Source: an uncultured Flavobacteriales bacterium (GTDB lineage: Bacteria; Bacteroidota; Bacteroidia; Flavobacteriales; Crocinitomicaceae). Taken from it: a stretch of 20,745 nt of DNA. A program made the translations under genes and the position numbers. Positions 8,056 through 14,898 of this stretch are shown one piece after another (the first letter of the stretch is position 1; each line of letters starts with the position of its first letter). The notes beneath the pieces were generated by a model. The model had not been told where the DNA came from. It saw only the letters and a program-made list of their open reading frames with translations, and ran no database searches. Where the stretch lies: NCBI GenBank assembly GCA_946478775.1, contig CAMLDR010000068.1, positions 1 through 20,745 on the forward strand. The letters are read 5' to 3'.

Positions 8056-8772
8056 TCATTTCCATAGGAGTACCAACATCACAGCGCTCATCACAATCAT
8101 CAGCGCATCTTCTATAATTGTTACGGTACTCATCGGCAGATTGAAAACCGCACCCAAACAGGCACACCGAATCTGTTTTTTATTCAACACCGTTTGTAAG
8201 ACCCCTATGATGCTGATGCTCATGACAAGCAAGGTAATTCCATTGGTAATTACCGGATTAAAATCTACCAGATACGCGATCCCAAGACTCAGTTCCAAAA
8301 AAGCATAGATCAATGCCCACGCCGGAATGCGTTTTGCAATGACATCATACATCACGTAACTTTCTGCAAATCCTTTCAGATTCAATAATTTAAAGAAGGA
8401 AAAAACCAAAAAGAAACCCGCCATGAAGTGTCTCATCCATTCCATCGGATCAAAACGGCCATTTTCAAACTGTATCAAAGCGGTAATCACCAAAATATAT
8501 CCGAATATCAGCAAAATAGGTTTATAAGTTTCAAACCAGGAACGTGTTTCTTCCGTTTCAAACTGCCGATGCATTTCTGAAATCCTGTATTTCGGATCCA
8601 GTGCACTTTGTAAATCCATAACAGAAAGGTGCTTGTCCATTGCAACGGTTACCGAACCTGTTTCTTTGGATATTTCGACATTTGTGACGTATTGAACCTG
8701 TTCCAAAGCTGATTTCACTTTTGCTTCACAGCCGGAACAAGTCATGCCTGTTAATTGATAGGTATGTACCAT
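8056..8772 (-). CDS. HMA-domain/MauE-DoxX-like membrane protein
   Basis: This 238-aa protein begins at the ATG at 8772; a TTG at 8790 is in frame but less likely. Residues 1-70 are a heavy-metal-associated domain with the metal-binding motif GMTCSGC (C12, C15). The rest is a four-helix membrane region of the MauE/DoxX type, with predicted spans near residues 82-98, 115-133, 148-168 and 210-235. It carries a paired-Cys motif CACLG followed by FNLPMSTVTIIEDALM, typical of Bacteroidota proteins found with metal resistance genes. It probably binds Cu(I), Hg(II) or a similar soft metal and may pass it, or electrons, across the inner membrane. The AraC-type regulator upstream, itself with a Cys-x-x-Cys N-terminus, supports a metal-responsive unit. 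The metal cannot be read from the sequence. Confidence 0.85.
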   Translation of the reverse strand: MVHTYQLTGMTCSGCEAKVKSALEQVQYVTNVEISKETGSVTVAMDKHLSVMDLQSALDPKYRISEMHRQFETEETRSWFETYKPILLIFGYILVITALIQFENGRFDPMEWMRHFMAGFFLVFSFFKLLNLKGFAESYVMYDVIAKRIPAWALIYAFLELSLGIAYLVDFNPVITNGITLLVMSISIIGVLQTVLNKKQIRCACLGAVFNLPMSTVTIIEDALMIVMSAVMLVLLWK

Positions 8773-8809
8773 TTTGAAAGGTTTAAACAATTGAATTCAT
8801 TCTACGAAG

Positions 8810-8841
8810 CAAAGTTAGACCGGCTCGAAGGATTTCATCCT
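8810..8841 (-). promoter_or_regulatory. Probable regulated promoter of the HMA gene with palindromic operator
   Basis: On the minus strand TAACTTTG (8817-8810) is a perfect -7 box, 38 bp upstream of the ATG at 8772. The -33 position holds no TTTG. Instead a 13-bp palindrome AGGAT-TTC-ATCCT (8829-8841) covers it. This arrangement suits an activator-dependent promoter; the adjacent AraC protein is the obvious candidate, which is inference. Confidence 0.45.
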
Positions 8842-8869
8842 GTAGAATTTTGGAATTGACTTGTAAGAT

Positions 8870-9427
8870 TTACAGTTCGTCAATGTTCCTTCTGTCATTT
8901 TCTTTTAGCGACTTGTACCTGGAGGGAGAAATCCCGGTTTGCTTACGGAATTGGTTGGACAAATAGGCTGCACTGCTGTATCCAAGCCGGTCGGCAATCT
9001 GTGAAAGAGAAAGTTCGCCGTAAATCAATAATTCCTTCGCCCGTTCGATACGCTGTGCAATCAGGTACTTTTCAATAGTTGTTCCTTCTGCTTCTGAAAA
9101 CAGGTTGCTCAGGTAGTTGTAGTCGTAATTTAACTTATCGGCTATAAAATCGGAGAAATTCGTTTTGGGAGTAAAATCGTGATGAATGAGCGTAACAACT
9201 GCATTTTTGATTTGCTCAATGAGTTTGCCTTTCTGGTGGTCAATCAACTCAAAACCCAATTGAACAAGGTTCTCATTTAAGAGCTGAAACTGCTTATCCG
9301 TTGGTTTTCCGGCTATTTCAACTTCACCCAACACTACTGAAACAGGTGGCAAACCGATCTTTTCGAACTGTTCACGAACCACCATCTTGCAGCGGTTACA
9401 AACCATATTTTTAACGTGAAATCTCAC
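8870..9427 (-). CDS. AraC-family regulator with N-terminal CxxC metal-sensing-like domain
   Basis: This 185-aa regulator starts at a GTG (9427). That start is preferred because it keeps the first beta strand (RFHVKNMVCNRC) of a ferredoxin-like HMA fold; the next in-frame ATG (9406) would cut it off. Residues 1-75 resemble an HMA domain with C10-x-x-C13. About residues 85-178 form an AraC-type double helix-turn-helix domain (LSQIADRLGYSSAAYLSNQFRKQTGISPSRYK). The N-terminus probably senses a soft metal and the C-terminus binds DNA. The HMA/MauE membrane protein lies 97 bp downstream (to its ATG) on the same strand. A perfect promoter stands just upstream, with ATTAC repeats overlapping it that may mediate autoregulation. 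This small regulator plus HMA protein arrangement is familiar in Bacteroidota. Confidence 0.88.
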   Translation of the reverse strand: MRFHVKNMVCNRCKMVVREQFEKIGLPPVSVVLGEVEIAGKPTDKQFQLLNENLVQLGFELIDHQKGKLIEQIKNAVVTLIHHDFTPKTNFSDFIADKLNYDYNYLSNLFSEAEGTTIEKYLIAQRIERAKELLIYGELSLSQIADRLGYSSAAYLSNQFRKQTGISPSRYKSLKENDRRNIDEL

Positions 9428-9441
9428 CGATTACCTCTTTA

Positions 9442-9476
9442 ATTACAAAAGTAATGAAACAGGATTACTGAACAAA
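9442..9476 (-). promoter_or_regulatory. Promoter of the AraC-type regulator with overlapping inverted repeat
   Basis: On the minus strand TTTG (9476-9473), exactly 19 nt, then TACTTTTG (9453-9446) match the Bacteroidota consensus fully. Start of transcription is expected near 9439, leaving a leader of about 12 nt before the GTG at 9427. ATTAC-AAAA-GTAAT (9442-9455) overlaps the -7 box, and another ATTAC lies at 9464-9468, 22 bp (two helical turns) from the first. This is a likely operator. Confidence 0.7.
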
Positions 9477-9648
9477 CAGAGCCTTCGGCCAATTACTGTT
9501 GCGCGAATAAAAATCTTTTAACAATCAATATCAGGAAAGAGACCAAAACGTTTATTTGTAACCAAATGAACATGGATCATTATAAGTCAGCATGTTGTGA
9601 CGAAATTAGATTTAAATTGAGCAGCAGGCACTAACCAAATAACTTACT

Positions 9649-11046
9649 ATGAACCGTTTCCTTATATTTCTATTCCTGATTTTCTCACCAGAAGTTTTTT
9701 CTCAAAAACAGTTTGAACACCTGATTGATTCTAAAATCTTTGGTTACGAAAGAAAAATCACCGTTTATCTTCCTACTGAATATACAGACGACACTATCCG
9801 AAAATTTCCTTTACCGGTAGCATATTTGTTCGACGGGCAATTTGCACCATACATCACCATGGTATCCGGAATGATGGAATATTATATACAGACAAATAAT
9901 GGTGTACCGATGATCCTGGTAGCTGTTCATACTGATAACCGCTGGGAAGAGTTTATTCCGGAACCAGGAATCGATCCTGGTAAAAAAATGAGCTATTCAA
10001 CGAAGCTGACAGATTTCCTGGAGCAGGAATTATTTCAGTTTGTTGATTCGAATTACAGGACAACAGACTTTAAACTGGGTATCGGACATTCGCTTGGAGG
10101 AAGCTTTCTTCTTTGTGAAGCCTTTAAAAAAAATTCTCCGTTTGGAGCAATCATTGCTGCCAGTCCGAATACCAATCTGCAGGGAATGACTCAAATGATT
10201 CCCGAATACCTCCATGAATTTCCTGACATGACAACCTATTTTTACATTACCGGCGGTGATACGGATCAAATGGAACTCGATTTCCTGAAAACTACCTTGG
10301 AAATCGACTCTGCGATTACCTCTAAAAAAACGGGATATCCCGATTGGAACTTCCGGAAATACACCCATGCCAACCACATGGAAACTTTCCCCAAAACCTT
10401 CAACGACGGTTATTTATTGTTTTCAGAAAAATGGAATGTAACTACAAACGATCTTGTTGCCATGAAAGGATTGCAAGATGCACAGCTGGAAGCGGAAATA
10501 AGAACCTGCTTTCACAGAAAATCAGTTTTAAGGCATGAAGAAGTAGCTTATTCTTTTAGGAACGTATTAAAAACCCAGGGAGTTGCAGAAGACAACTTAG
10601 ATTATCGTACGGCTTTCAACATCAGCATCTTATCACTCAAATTATTGGAAACAGATTCCAGCGTTCCAAAGAAAGACCAGGAAGATCTCGCTCCCCGATT
10701 AAAAGAGAAACAGCTTTATTACAATTTCATGGATATCTGCTCCATTGCTCAAAAGGCTTCAGACCGGAAAGATTACCAGGTTGCGGCACAGGAGTATTTG
10801 CGGGCCTTTGAAATAAACCTGATCCGGGGAACATTTTACCAACGCATCAATTCTCTGGAATCTTTTGCACAGACAGGAAATACAGAAGCTGCTTTTAAGC
10901 AGATCGAACTGCTGGCAAACAGGTTCGAAGTCCGCGGAAGTGAGACATTAACGGAAAATCCATTGCTTGCCCCACTTCACAAAGACAAGCGTTGGAAGAA
11001 ATACATCAGGATCCTGGAGGAAAATAAGCTTAAACCGCTTGAATGA
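9649..11046 (+). CDS. Secreted esterase (alpha/beta-hydrolase, Esterase D/Fes-like) with helical C-terminal extension
   Basis: The 465-aa protein has a signal peptide (MNRFLIFLFLIFSPEVFS, residues 1-18). Residues about 25-260 match the putative esterase family (PF00756): RKITVYLP strand, YLFDGQ, and nucleophile elbow GIGHSLGG with S148. D204 or D206 (TGGDTDQ) and H243 (ANHMET) are likely triad partners. The remaining 200 residues are helical and TPR-like (SDRKDYQVAAQEYLRAFEI; KDKRWKKYI near the end), as in several Bacteroidota esterases of this type. It should act in the periplasm or at the surface on ester-linked substrates such as siderophores, acylated glycans or peptides; the substrate is unknown. 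It is divergent from the metal-regulator unit at 9427, with 221 bp between. No neighbouring gene indicates the pathway. Confidence 0.88.
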   Translation: MNRFLIFLFLIFSPEVFSQKQFEHLIDSKIFGYERKITVYLPTEYTDDTIRKFPLPVAYLFDGQFAPYITMVSGMMEYYIQTNNGVPMILVAVHTDNRWEEFIPEPGIDPGKKMSYSTKLTDFLEQELFQFVDSNYRTTDFKLGIGHSLGGSFLLCEAFKKNSPFGAIIAASPNTNLQGMTQMIPEYLHEFPDMTTYFYITGGDTDQMELDFLKTTLEIDSAITSKKTGYPDWNFRKYTHANHMETFPKTFNDGYLLFSEKWNVTTNDLVAMKGLQDAQLEAEIRTCFHRKSVLRHEEVAYSFRNVLKTQGVAEDNLDYRTAFNISILSLKLLETDSSVPKKDQEDLAPRLKEKQLYYNFMDICSIAQKASDRKDYQVAAQEYLRAFEINLIRGTFYQRINSLESFAQTGNTEAAFKQIELLANRFEVRGSETLTENPLLAPLHKDKRWKKYIRILEENKLKPLE

Positions 11047-11196
11047 TGGATGGTTTTGTATTGTTCAAAGCAAAAAGAGTCTTAAGGAAAAGCAAAAGAT
11101 CTGACAAATAGGTTTCCATAGAAGAAATTATACCTATATAAATTTGACGTTTTAACGTTCTGTCTACCTGGCTGTTCGGAAGCGTTATACCACCCT

Positions 11197-11224
11197 CTCT
11201 GACGGAGTCTGATACTCGTCAGAG
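11197..11224. repeat. Hairpin in the intergenic region left of tRNA-Ala
   Basis: CTCTGAC (11197-11203) plus GAGT (11205-11208) pair with ACTC (11214-11217) plus GTCAGAG (11218-11224), giving an 11-bp stem with one bulged G and a 5-nt loop. No T tract follows. It is the only structure between the esterase stop and the tRNA-linked repeat element. Confidence 0.4.
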
Positions 11225-11233
11225 TCATCAAGA

Positions 11234-11404
11234 CCTCGGTCCTCCTTCAAAGAAGGAAGCTTAAATCGATCTTCGAACCGGAATCCCGCACTCAGTTCTC
11301 ACGCTCAATACTCAAAAAGAAAAAGAGCCGCAGCAGTGTGAGTTTGAGTGCGAGTATTGAGGGAAAACAAAAAGAGCATCACTTTCGTAATGCTCTTTTT
11401 GTTT
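11234..11404 (-). repeat. tRNA-linked repeat element, copy A (after tRNA-Ala)
   Basis: This element lies directly 3' of tRNA-Ala on the minus strand. In plus-strand order it contains a small hairpin (TCCTTC/GAAGGA, 11243-11257), TTCGAA (11272), CTCA/GTGAG-rich arms, CTCAATACTC (11304-11313) inverted with GAGTATTGAG (11352-11361), and a 49-bp-period repeat of AAAAAGAGC (11320 and 11369). The tRNA terminator hairpin ends it. The same order and spacing recur after tRNA-Lys (14560-14754), including the identical 16-mer GAGTATTGAGGGAAAA. Confidence 0.6.
11364..11404 (-). terminator. Terminator of tRNA-Ala
   Basis: A perfect stem of up to 16 bp (11364-11379 with 11390-11405; core AAAAAGAGCAT/ATGCTCTTTTT) with a 10-nt loop starts at the last base of the tRNA CCA. 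On the minus strand it ends in TTTTTGTTTT. Confidence 0.85.
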
Positions 11405-11481
11405 TGGTGGAGAATATCGGACTCGAACCGATCACCTCAACACTGCCAGCGTTGCGCTCTAGCCAGATGAGCTAATCCCCC
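11405..11481 (-). tRNA. tRNA-Ala (anticodon GGC)
   Basis: Read on the minus strand, a full cloverleaf of 77 nt is visible. Acceptor stem GGGGGAT pairs with ATTCTCC (two G-U), D-arm GCTC/GAGC, anticodon stem CAACG/TGTTG with loop CTGGCAG (anticodon GGC, reading GCC and GCU), variable loop AGGTG, T-arm ATCGG/CCGAT with TTCGAGT. The 3' CCA is encoded at 11407-11405. It is a single gene with its own terminator and a -7 box about 75 bp upstream. Confidence 0.97.
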
Positions 11482-11555
11482 ATTTTCTTTTATTGCTCCT
11501 GTGCTTAAATCCGGAATTGAATGTTCATTCTATTCTCCATTTGAGCAAGAAGGGA

Positions 11556-11563
11556 CAAAAATA
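11556..11563 (-). promoter_or_regulatory. Probable -7 box of tRNA-Ala
   Basis: On the minus strand TATTTTTG matches TAnnTTTG exactly, 74 bp upstream of the tRNA 5' end. The -33 element is not evident at 19-21 nt, so the call is moderate. Confidence 0.4.
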
Positions 11564-11625
11564 AAAAAACCTCGCGATTGTGACGCTTTTTTATTTACAT
11601 CTGTGTTTTGTGGGTAATATAAACC

Positions 11626-11685
11626 TTACTTACTTTTTAAAAGTTCGCTACTGTTTTGTTCGTCGTCGATAATAATTATCTTCAT
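11626..11685 (-). pseudogene. Remnant of a LytTR-type response regulator (first 19 codons only)
   Basis: Six bases after the kinase stop codon (11692) an ATG at 11685 opens the frame MKIIIIDDEQNSSELLKSK, then TAA at 11628-11626. This is the beta-1 strand, acidic pair (D7-D8) and start of helix 1 of a response regulator receiver domain, as found at the N-terminus of LytTR regulators that normally follow LytS-type kinases. No further receiver or LytTR sequence is visible in any minus-strand frame before tRNA-Ala at 11481. The gene therefore appears to have been deleted after about codon 17. The alternative, an unrelated 19-codon leader-like ORF, is less likely given the match to family sequence and the position. 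Confidence 0.75.
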
Positions 11686-11691
11686 TCAGGT

Positions 11692-13608
11692 TTATAATGT
11701 TTGGTAGGGTATCCTGAAAATAACTTTTACTCCGTGTTGTTCTTTGTCTATGTCACTTAAATTAATGACTTCAAAGGTAGTGTTTGTTCCGCTGAGTGTT
11801 CTAATTCCTGCAATTCTTTCTTGTGTAATTGTTGTGGCTAAGGATTCATAATTTTCTTGTTTCTTCATCGAATTGTCCAATCCGATTCCGTTGTCTTCAA
11901 TTTCAAATATTAAGGAATTCTTTTCTCTGGCAAACCGGATGGCTATCTTTCCTACCTGCTGATCTTTGAACAGGCCATGTTCCAGTGAATTTTCAATAAA
12001 CGGTTGTGATAACATCGGTTGGATCAACACATTTTCATCGTCAATTTCATCATCCGAAGTGATTTTCCACTCCAATTTATCTCCGAAACGCAATTTCTGG
12101 ATTTCTAAATAGCGTTCCAATAAGTGTTTTTCTTCTGCCAGTGTAACCTGATCTTTGCGTGAAAATGTCAGAATCATTCGCATCAACTCAGCAAATCGAC
12201 TTAAATAAGTTGCCGCCTTCAGTGCATCCTGCTTATAAATAAAATTCTGAATGGAATTTAATGAATTGAAGATAAAATGTGGATTCATTTGGGAAACCAA
12301 CAGTTTTTGCTGCAGATGAATATTCTTTTCCCTGGCTTTGATTTTATTGTTTCGAATGATCAGTATGAATACCACAACCAATAACAGTGACAACAACGCA
12401 ATTCCAATCATTAAATAACGATTGCCCGTGAGTTTCAGTTTATTGATTTCGTTTACCTGTTTTAACTCTTTGTTTTCCTGTTCCTTTTTTTCTGTTTCAT
12501 ATTTTTCCTTTAGGTTAGCAATTCCATACTGTGATTGCTGATCGTAAAGCACAAATTCATGGCTTACCGCTTTTTCGTATGCTTCAATTGCCTGTTCGTA
12601 TTGTTTCAATGTTTTATACGAGACAAAAAGAGTATACTGCAACATTCCTTTTTCATTATCCAGGCCTTCCTTGTTTTCAATCAACACTAATGCTTTTTTT
12701 GCTGCTTCGATTGCTTCCTGAAAACGATTGCTTTCTCTATAAAAAACACTTTTTGCCCGGTAAAACTTTGCTCGTACCACATCACTTTTAATTTGAGAGA
12801 AATACTGTCCGCTTTCTTCAATTAATTTCTCAGCCTGATCCGGTTTTCCAAGTGACAAAGCACATAAGGCCGCATTTATAGTTCCTTCTGCTAGTAATCC
12901 TACATCGTTTAATCCTTTCTGAAGTACGAAAAAGGTATCAATGTACTTTTGTCCTACGGTGTTTTTATCGCTATTCAAATAAAATGTAGAAAGTGTTATT
13001 GCCGTGATGGAAGCTTCTCTTTTTGCACCAATTTTCACCAGCAGTTCAAAACCGCGTTTTTGTAATTTGATGCCCTCGGCTGGCTGCGAACCAAACAGCA
13101 CTAATCCTATCTGGGCTAAACACAACCCTTCCTGAGTCTTGTTTTTTATGGAAAGACTCAGATCCAACGCTTTGTATGCCAGCTTTGTTGCCAGTTCAAT
13201 ATTACTGGTTTTAAATGCATTAAAGCCTTGCTGCCGCAAAACCTTACACATACCCAATTGATCGTTTTGCAAATGGAAATAATCATATGCCAAACCTGCA
13301 TGTTTTTTGGCCTTATCCATATCTTGCTGTCTTTCATAATATTTTGCATATGAAAGGTCCGCGATTGCAATGCCATATTTATTTCTTTTCTGCTTGCTGT
13401 ATCGGTGAAGTTGATCAATGTACTTTTTGGTGTCCGTCTCGGATTTTTGCCAAATGCTAATATTGATTATTTTCTCCCAAAGTTCTATTTTCTCTTTCTC
13501 AACAGATACCTTAGGGACTTTCTGAAGTAACCCGTCAATTTCATGTCCTTCTACCGTAAAAGACAAAAGGCATAAAAACAGGATTCCGATTAATTTGGGG
13601 ATTTTCAT
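11692..13608 (-). CDS. LytS-type sensor histidine kinase with TPR region, partner regulator lost
   Basis: The 638-aa protein has a signal peptide (residues 1-21), a long TPR-type region (about 40-370, predicted periplasmic), a coiled coil, one membrane span (398-420) and a cytoplasmic His_kinase domain (PF06580) with MNPHFIFNSLNSIQNFI (H444). A HATPase_c domain follows with QPFIENSLEHGL (N540) and EDNGIG (571-576). The signature residues are intact, so it may still autophosphorylate. Kinases of this type are normally followed at once by a LytTR response regulator; here only a 19-codon remnant of one is left, 6 bp downstream. The kinase is thus an orphan unless it uses a regulator elsewhere, such as the one at 4663-5409. 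A perfect -7 box (13654-13661) lies 45 bp upstream. Confidence 0.93.
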   Translation of the reverse strand: MKIPKLIGILFLCLLSFTVEGHEIDGLLQKVPKVSVEKEKIELWEKIINISIWQKSETDTKKYIDQLHRYSKQKRNKYGIAIADLSYAKYYERQQDMDKAKKHAGLAYDYFHLQNDQLGMCKVLRQQGFNAFKTSNIELATKLAYKALDLSLSIKNKTQEGLCLAQIGLVLFGSQPAEGIKLQKRGFELLVKIGAKREASITAITLSTFYLNSDKNTVGQKYIDTFFVLQKGLNDVGLLAEGTINAALCALSLGKPDQAEKLIEESGQYFSQIKSDVVRAKFYRAKSVFYRESNRFQEAIEAAKKALVLIENKEGLDNEKGMLQYTLFVSYKTLKQYEQAIEAYEKAVSHEFVLYDQQSQYGIANLKEKYETEKKEQENKELKQVNEINKLKLTGNRYLMIGIALLSLLLVVVFILIIRNNKIKAREKNIHLQQKLLVSQMNPHFIFNSLNSIQNFIYKQDALKAATYLSRFAELMRMILTFSRKDQVTLAEEKHLLERYLEIQKLRFGDKLEWKITSDDEIDDENVLIQPMLSQPFIENSLEHGLFKDQQVGKIAIRFAREKNSLIFEIEDNGIGLDNSMKKQENYESLATTITQERIAGIRTLSGTNTTFEVINLSDIDKEQHGVKVIFRIPYQTL

Positions 13609-13653
13609 TTTAGATCAATTTTACCGGAGACGATACTCCCTTTGGATATTTTC

Positions 13654-13661
13654 CAAAATTA
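13654..13661 (-). promoter_or_regulatory. Probable -7 box of the LytS-type kinase gene
   Basis: TAATTTTG on the minus strand fits TAnnTTTG, 45 bp upstream of the ATG at 13608. No TTTG is found at the -33 spacing. Confidence 0.4.
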
Positions 13662-13951
13662 AGAATATTAGCACAAGACAGAATGGGAATGACAAAAGCC
13701 GAACACTTTTGAAGAAGCTTGAAAAGATATTTTAATGAGCATCGTATAGGTTTCGACACCAATTTCAGATCGCAGTTTAGAGGAGTTAGGAATAATGAAT
13801 ACTTTTTTATTCAGATTAACGCAAATTTATGCCTAATCCCCAGAATTTGGTCTTGATCCGTCTTGACTCCACCAAAGTGAAGAGGGACAAAAACAACTAG
13901 AGTCGAACACTTTGGAATGAGATCGAGAGGTAGTGCTGTGTTTTCGTTGTT
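13662..13951. other. Non-coding interval between kinase gene and DUF2971-like fragment
   Basis: No credible coding frame is seen. An 8-bp inverted repeat CCAAAGTG/CACTTTGG lies at 13872-13879 and 13908-13915. The minus-strand continuation of the DUF2971-like frame past its stop at 13952 shows none of the conserved C-terminal half of that family. Confidence 0.4.
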
Positions 13952-14305
13952 TTAATCCTTTATATATCCAAAATTGAAATGAAGACCAAGAATTTCAAAA
14001 TAATTTTTCCCTTCATATGGTTTTTCATGTTTTTTATCTGTGCAAAAACTTGCTGAAAACAATAATGAAGGGAATACATCCTTAAAATGCATAAGTATAT
14101 TCATTGAGTCTGATTTCTCATTATTGTCTGAGTTATCCAAAAAAACACTATCATATTTAGTGCTTTCTTCAGGATCATTTAATTGATTAATATTTGAAAA
14201 TTTTAGAGTTCCATTTGGTAATATAAACTCTCTAGCAACTTTAGCCGAAGTATAGTGATATATATATCTATCATTTGAATTCATGATTTCCACTAAACTA
14301 TCCAT
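13952..14305 (-). CDS. DUF2971-like protein, N-terminal part only (probably truncated)
   Basis: From the ATG at 14305 the product is 117 aa; a TTG at 14332 would add nine residues. The N-terminus carries YIYHYTSAKVAREFIL, a gly-containing turn and LKFSNINQLNDPEES, the pattern of the DUF2971 family (Y-x-YTS ... L-x-FS-x-x-x-x-x-NDP-x-E). Members usually run to 230 residues or more and have a conserved MW-x-x-YG/A-x-x-H-x-G block in the middle. Here the frame stops after NFGYIKD, where that block should begin, so the C-terminal half is missing. The gene is markedly AT-rich compared with its neighbours, suggesting transfer. It may be a decaying pseudogene or a natural short variant. DUF2971 has no settled function, though some members occur in defence or accessory regions. 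Confidence 0.6.
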   Translation of the reverse strand: MDSLVEIMNSNDRYIYHYTSAKVAREFILPNGTLKFSNINQLNDPEESTKYDSVFLDNSDNNEKSDSMNILMHFKDVFPSLLFSASFCTDKKHEKPYEGKNYFEILGLHFNFGYIKD

Positions 14306-14332
14306 ATCATTGAATATTACATCTCGTTTCAA

Positions 14333-14559
14333 ATTTCTCTTTTTTTAAAACACAACTTGTATATACATATTTTAACTATTTAAAATTGATCAATATCAGG
14401 TGTCTCAATACTACTCATTAATTCTGAAAAACAAATCGGTATTGAAAAATTTCGAAAAGAAATTGAGCCTGAAAACCAATCGGATTCGAACCACTTTGAA
14501 AATCAGAAAATACAAAGTAAAATCAAAGGTTTTTGTATCGTCACCCTTCCTTAATCCTT
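14333..14559. other. AT-rich interval with a short open frame of unknown meaning
   Basis: No gene is convincing. One plus-strand frame is open from 14390 to a TAA near 14554. It reads like charged protein sequence (EKQIGIEKFRKEIEPENQ), but it has no ATG and no recognised family. It could be a gene remnant. Confidence 0.3.
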
Positions 14560-14754
14560 CCCTCCGGTCTTCAAAAGCAGTGCTTTCTCTTCTCAAGTGA
14601 GGAGACTGGATTGAGGCTTCGAACACGGATCCCACTCTCAATCCTCACACTCTTCCCTGAAAGAAAAAAGCATAAACTCCGTGTGAGCGGGAGAGTGAGT
14701 ATTGAGGGAAAAGAAAAAAGCATCTTACTTACGTAAAATGCTTTTTTCTTTTTG
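14560..14754 (-). repeat. tRNA-linked repeat element, copy B (after tRNA-Lys)
   Basis: This is the counterpart of 11234-11404. In plus-strand order it shows CCTCCGGTCTTCAAA, a CT/GA-rich hairpin, TTCGAA (14618, 137 bp from the tRNA end versus 133 in copy A), and CTCA/GTGAG-rich arms. Then come AAGAAAAAAGCAT repeated with a 50-bp period (14661 and 14711), the 16-mer GAGTATTGAGGGAAAA (14697-14712), and the tRNA terminator. In each copy the repeated piece equals the first half of that tRNA's own terminator, so the two copies differ there in step with the terminator. Confidence 0.6.
14709..14752 (-). terminator. Terminator of tRNA-Lys
   Basis: A perfect 15-bp stem (14709-14723 with 14738-14752) with a 14-nt loop lies 3 nt after the tRNA 3' end on the minus strand. 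The outgoing arm is T-rich (TTTTTTCTTTT). Confidence 0.85.
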
Positions 14755-14827
14755 TGATCCGGCTGGGATTCGAACCCAGGACCCATACATTAAAAGTGTA
14801 TTGCTCTACCAGCTGAGCTACCGAATC
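14755..14827 (-). tRNA. tRNA-Lys (anticodon TTT)
   Basis: On the minus strand a 73-nt cloverleaf is visible. Acceptor GATTCGG/CCGGATC (one G-U), D-arm GCTC/GAGC, anticodon stem ATACA/TGTAT with loop CTTTTAA (anticodon TTT), variable loop GGGTC, T-arm CTGGG/CCCAG with TTCGAAT, discriminator A at 14755. CCA is not encoded; the next bases are CAA, so CCA must be added after transcription. This differs from the tRNA-Ala gene, where CCA is encoded. Confidence 0.97.
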
Positions 14828-14868
14828 TTCGTTTTTTTCTTCGCAACACTCATTCGTGATTGCGGGTG

Positions 14869-14898
14869 CAAAGATAGCTATCTTTTGTGTTTATGCAA
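14869..14898 (-). promoter_or_regulatory. Promoter of tRNA-Lys
   Basis: On the minus strand TTG (14898-14896), exactly 19 nt, then TATCTTTG (14876-14869) give a near-perfect Bacteroidota promoter. Transcription should start near 14862, leaving about 35 nt before the tRNA. Confidence 0.75.

Noticed and set aside
10030..10377. Minus-strand open frame of about 115 codons inside the esterase gene
   Set aside because: It lies fully opposite the catalytic core of a well-supported gene and shows no family resemblance.
11569..11600. A-run/GCG...CGC/T-run as a terminator after the kinase remnant
   Set aside because: Only three GC pairs with a four-base bulge; too weak to call.
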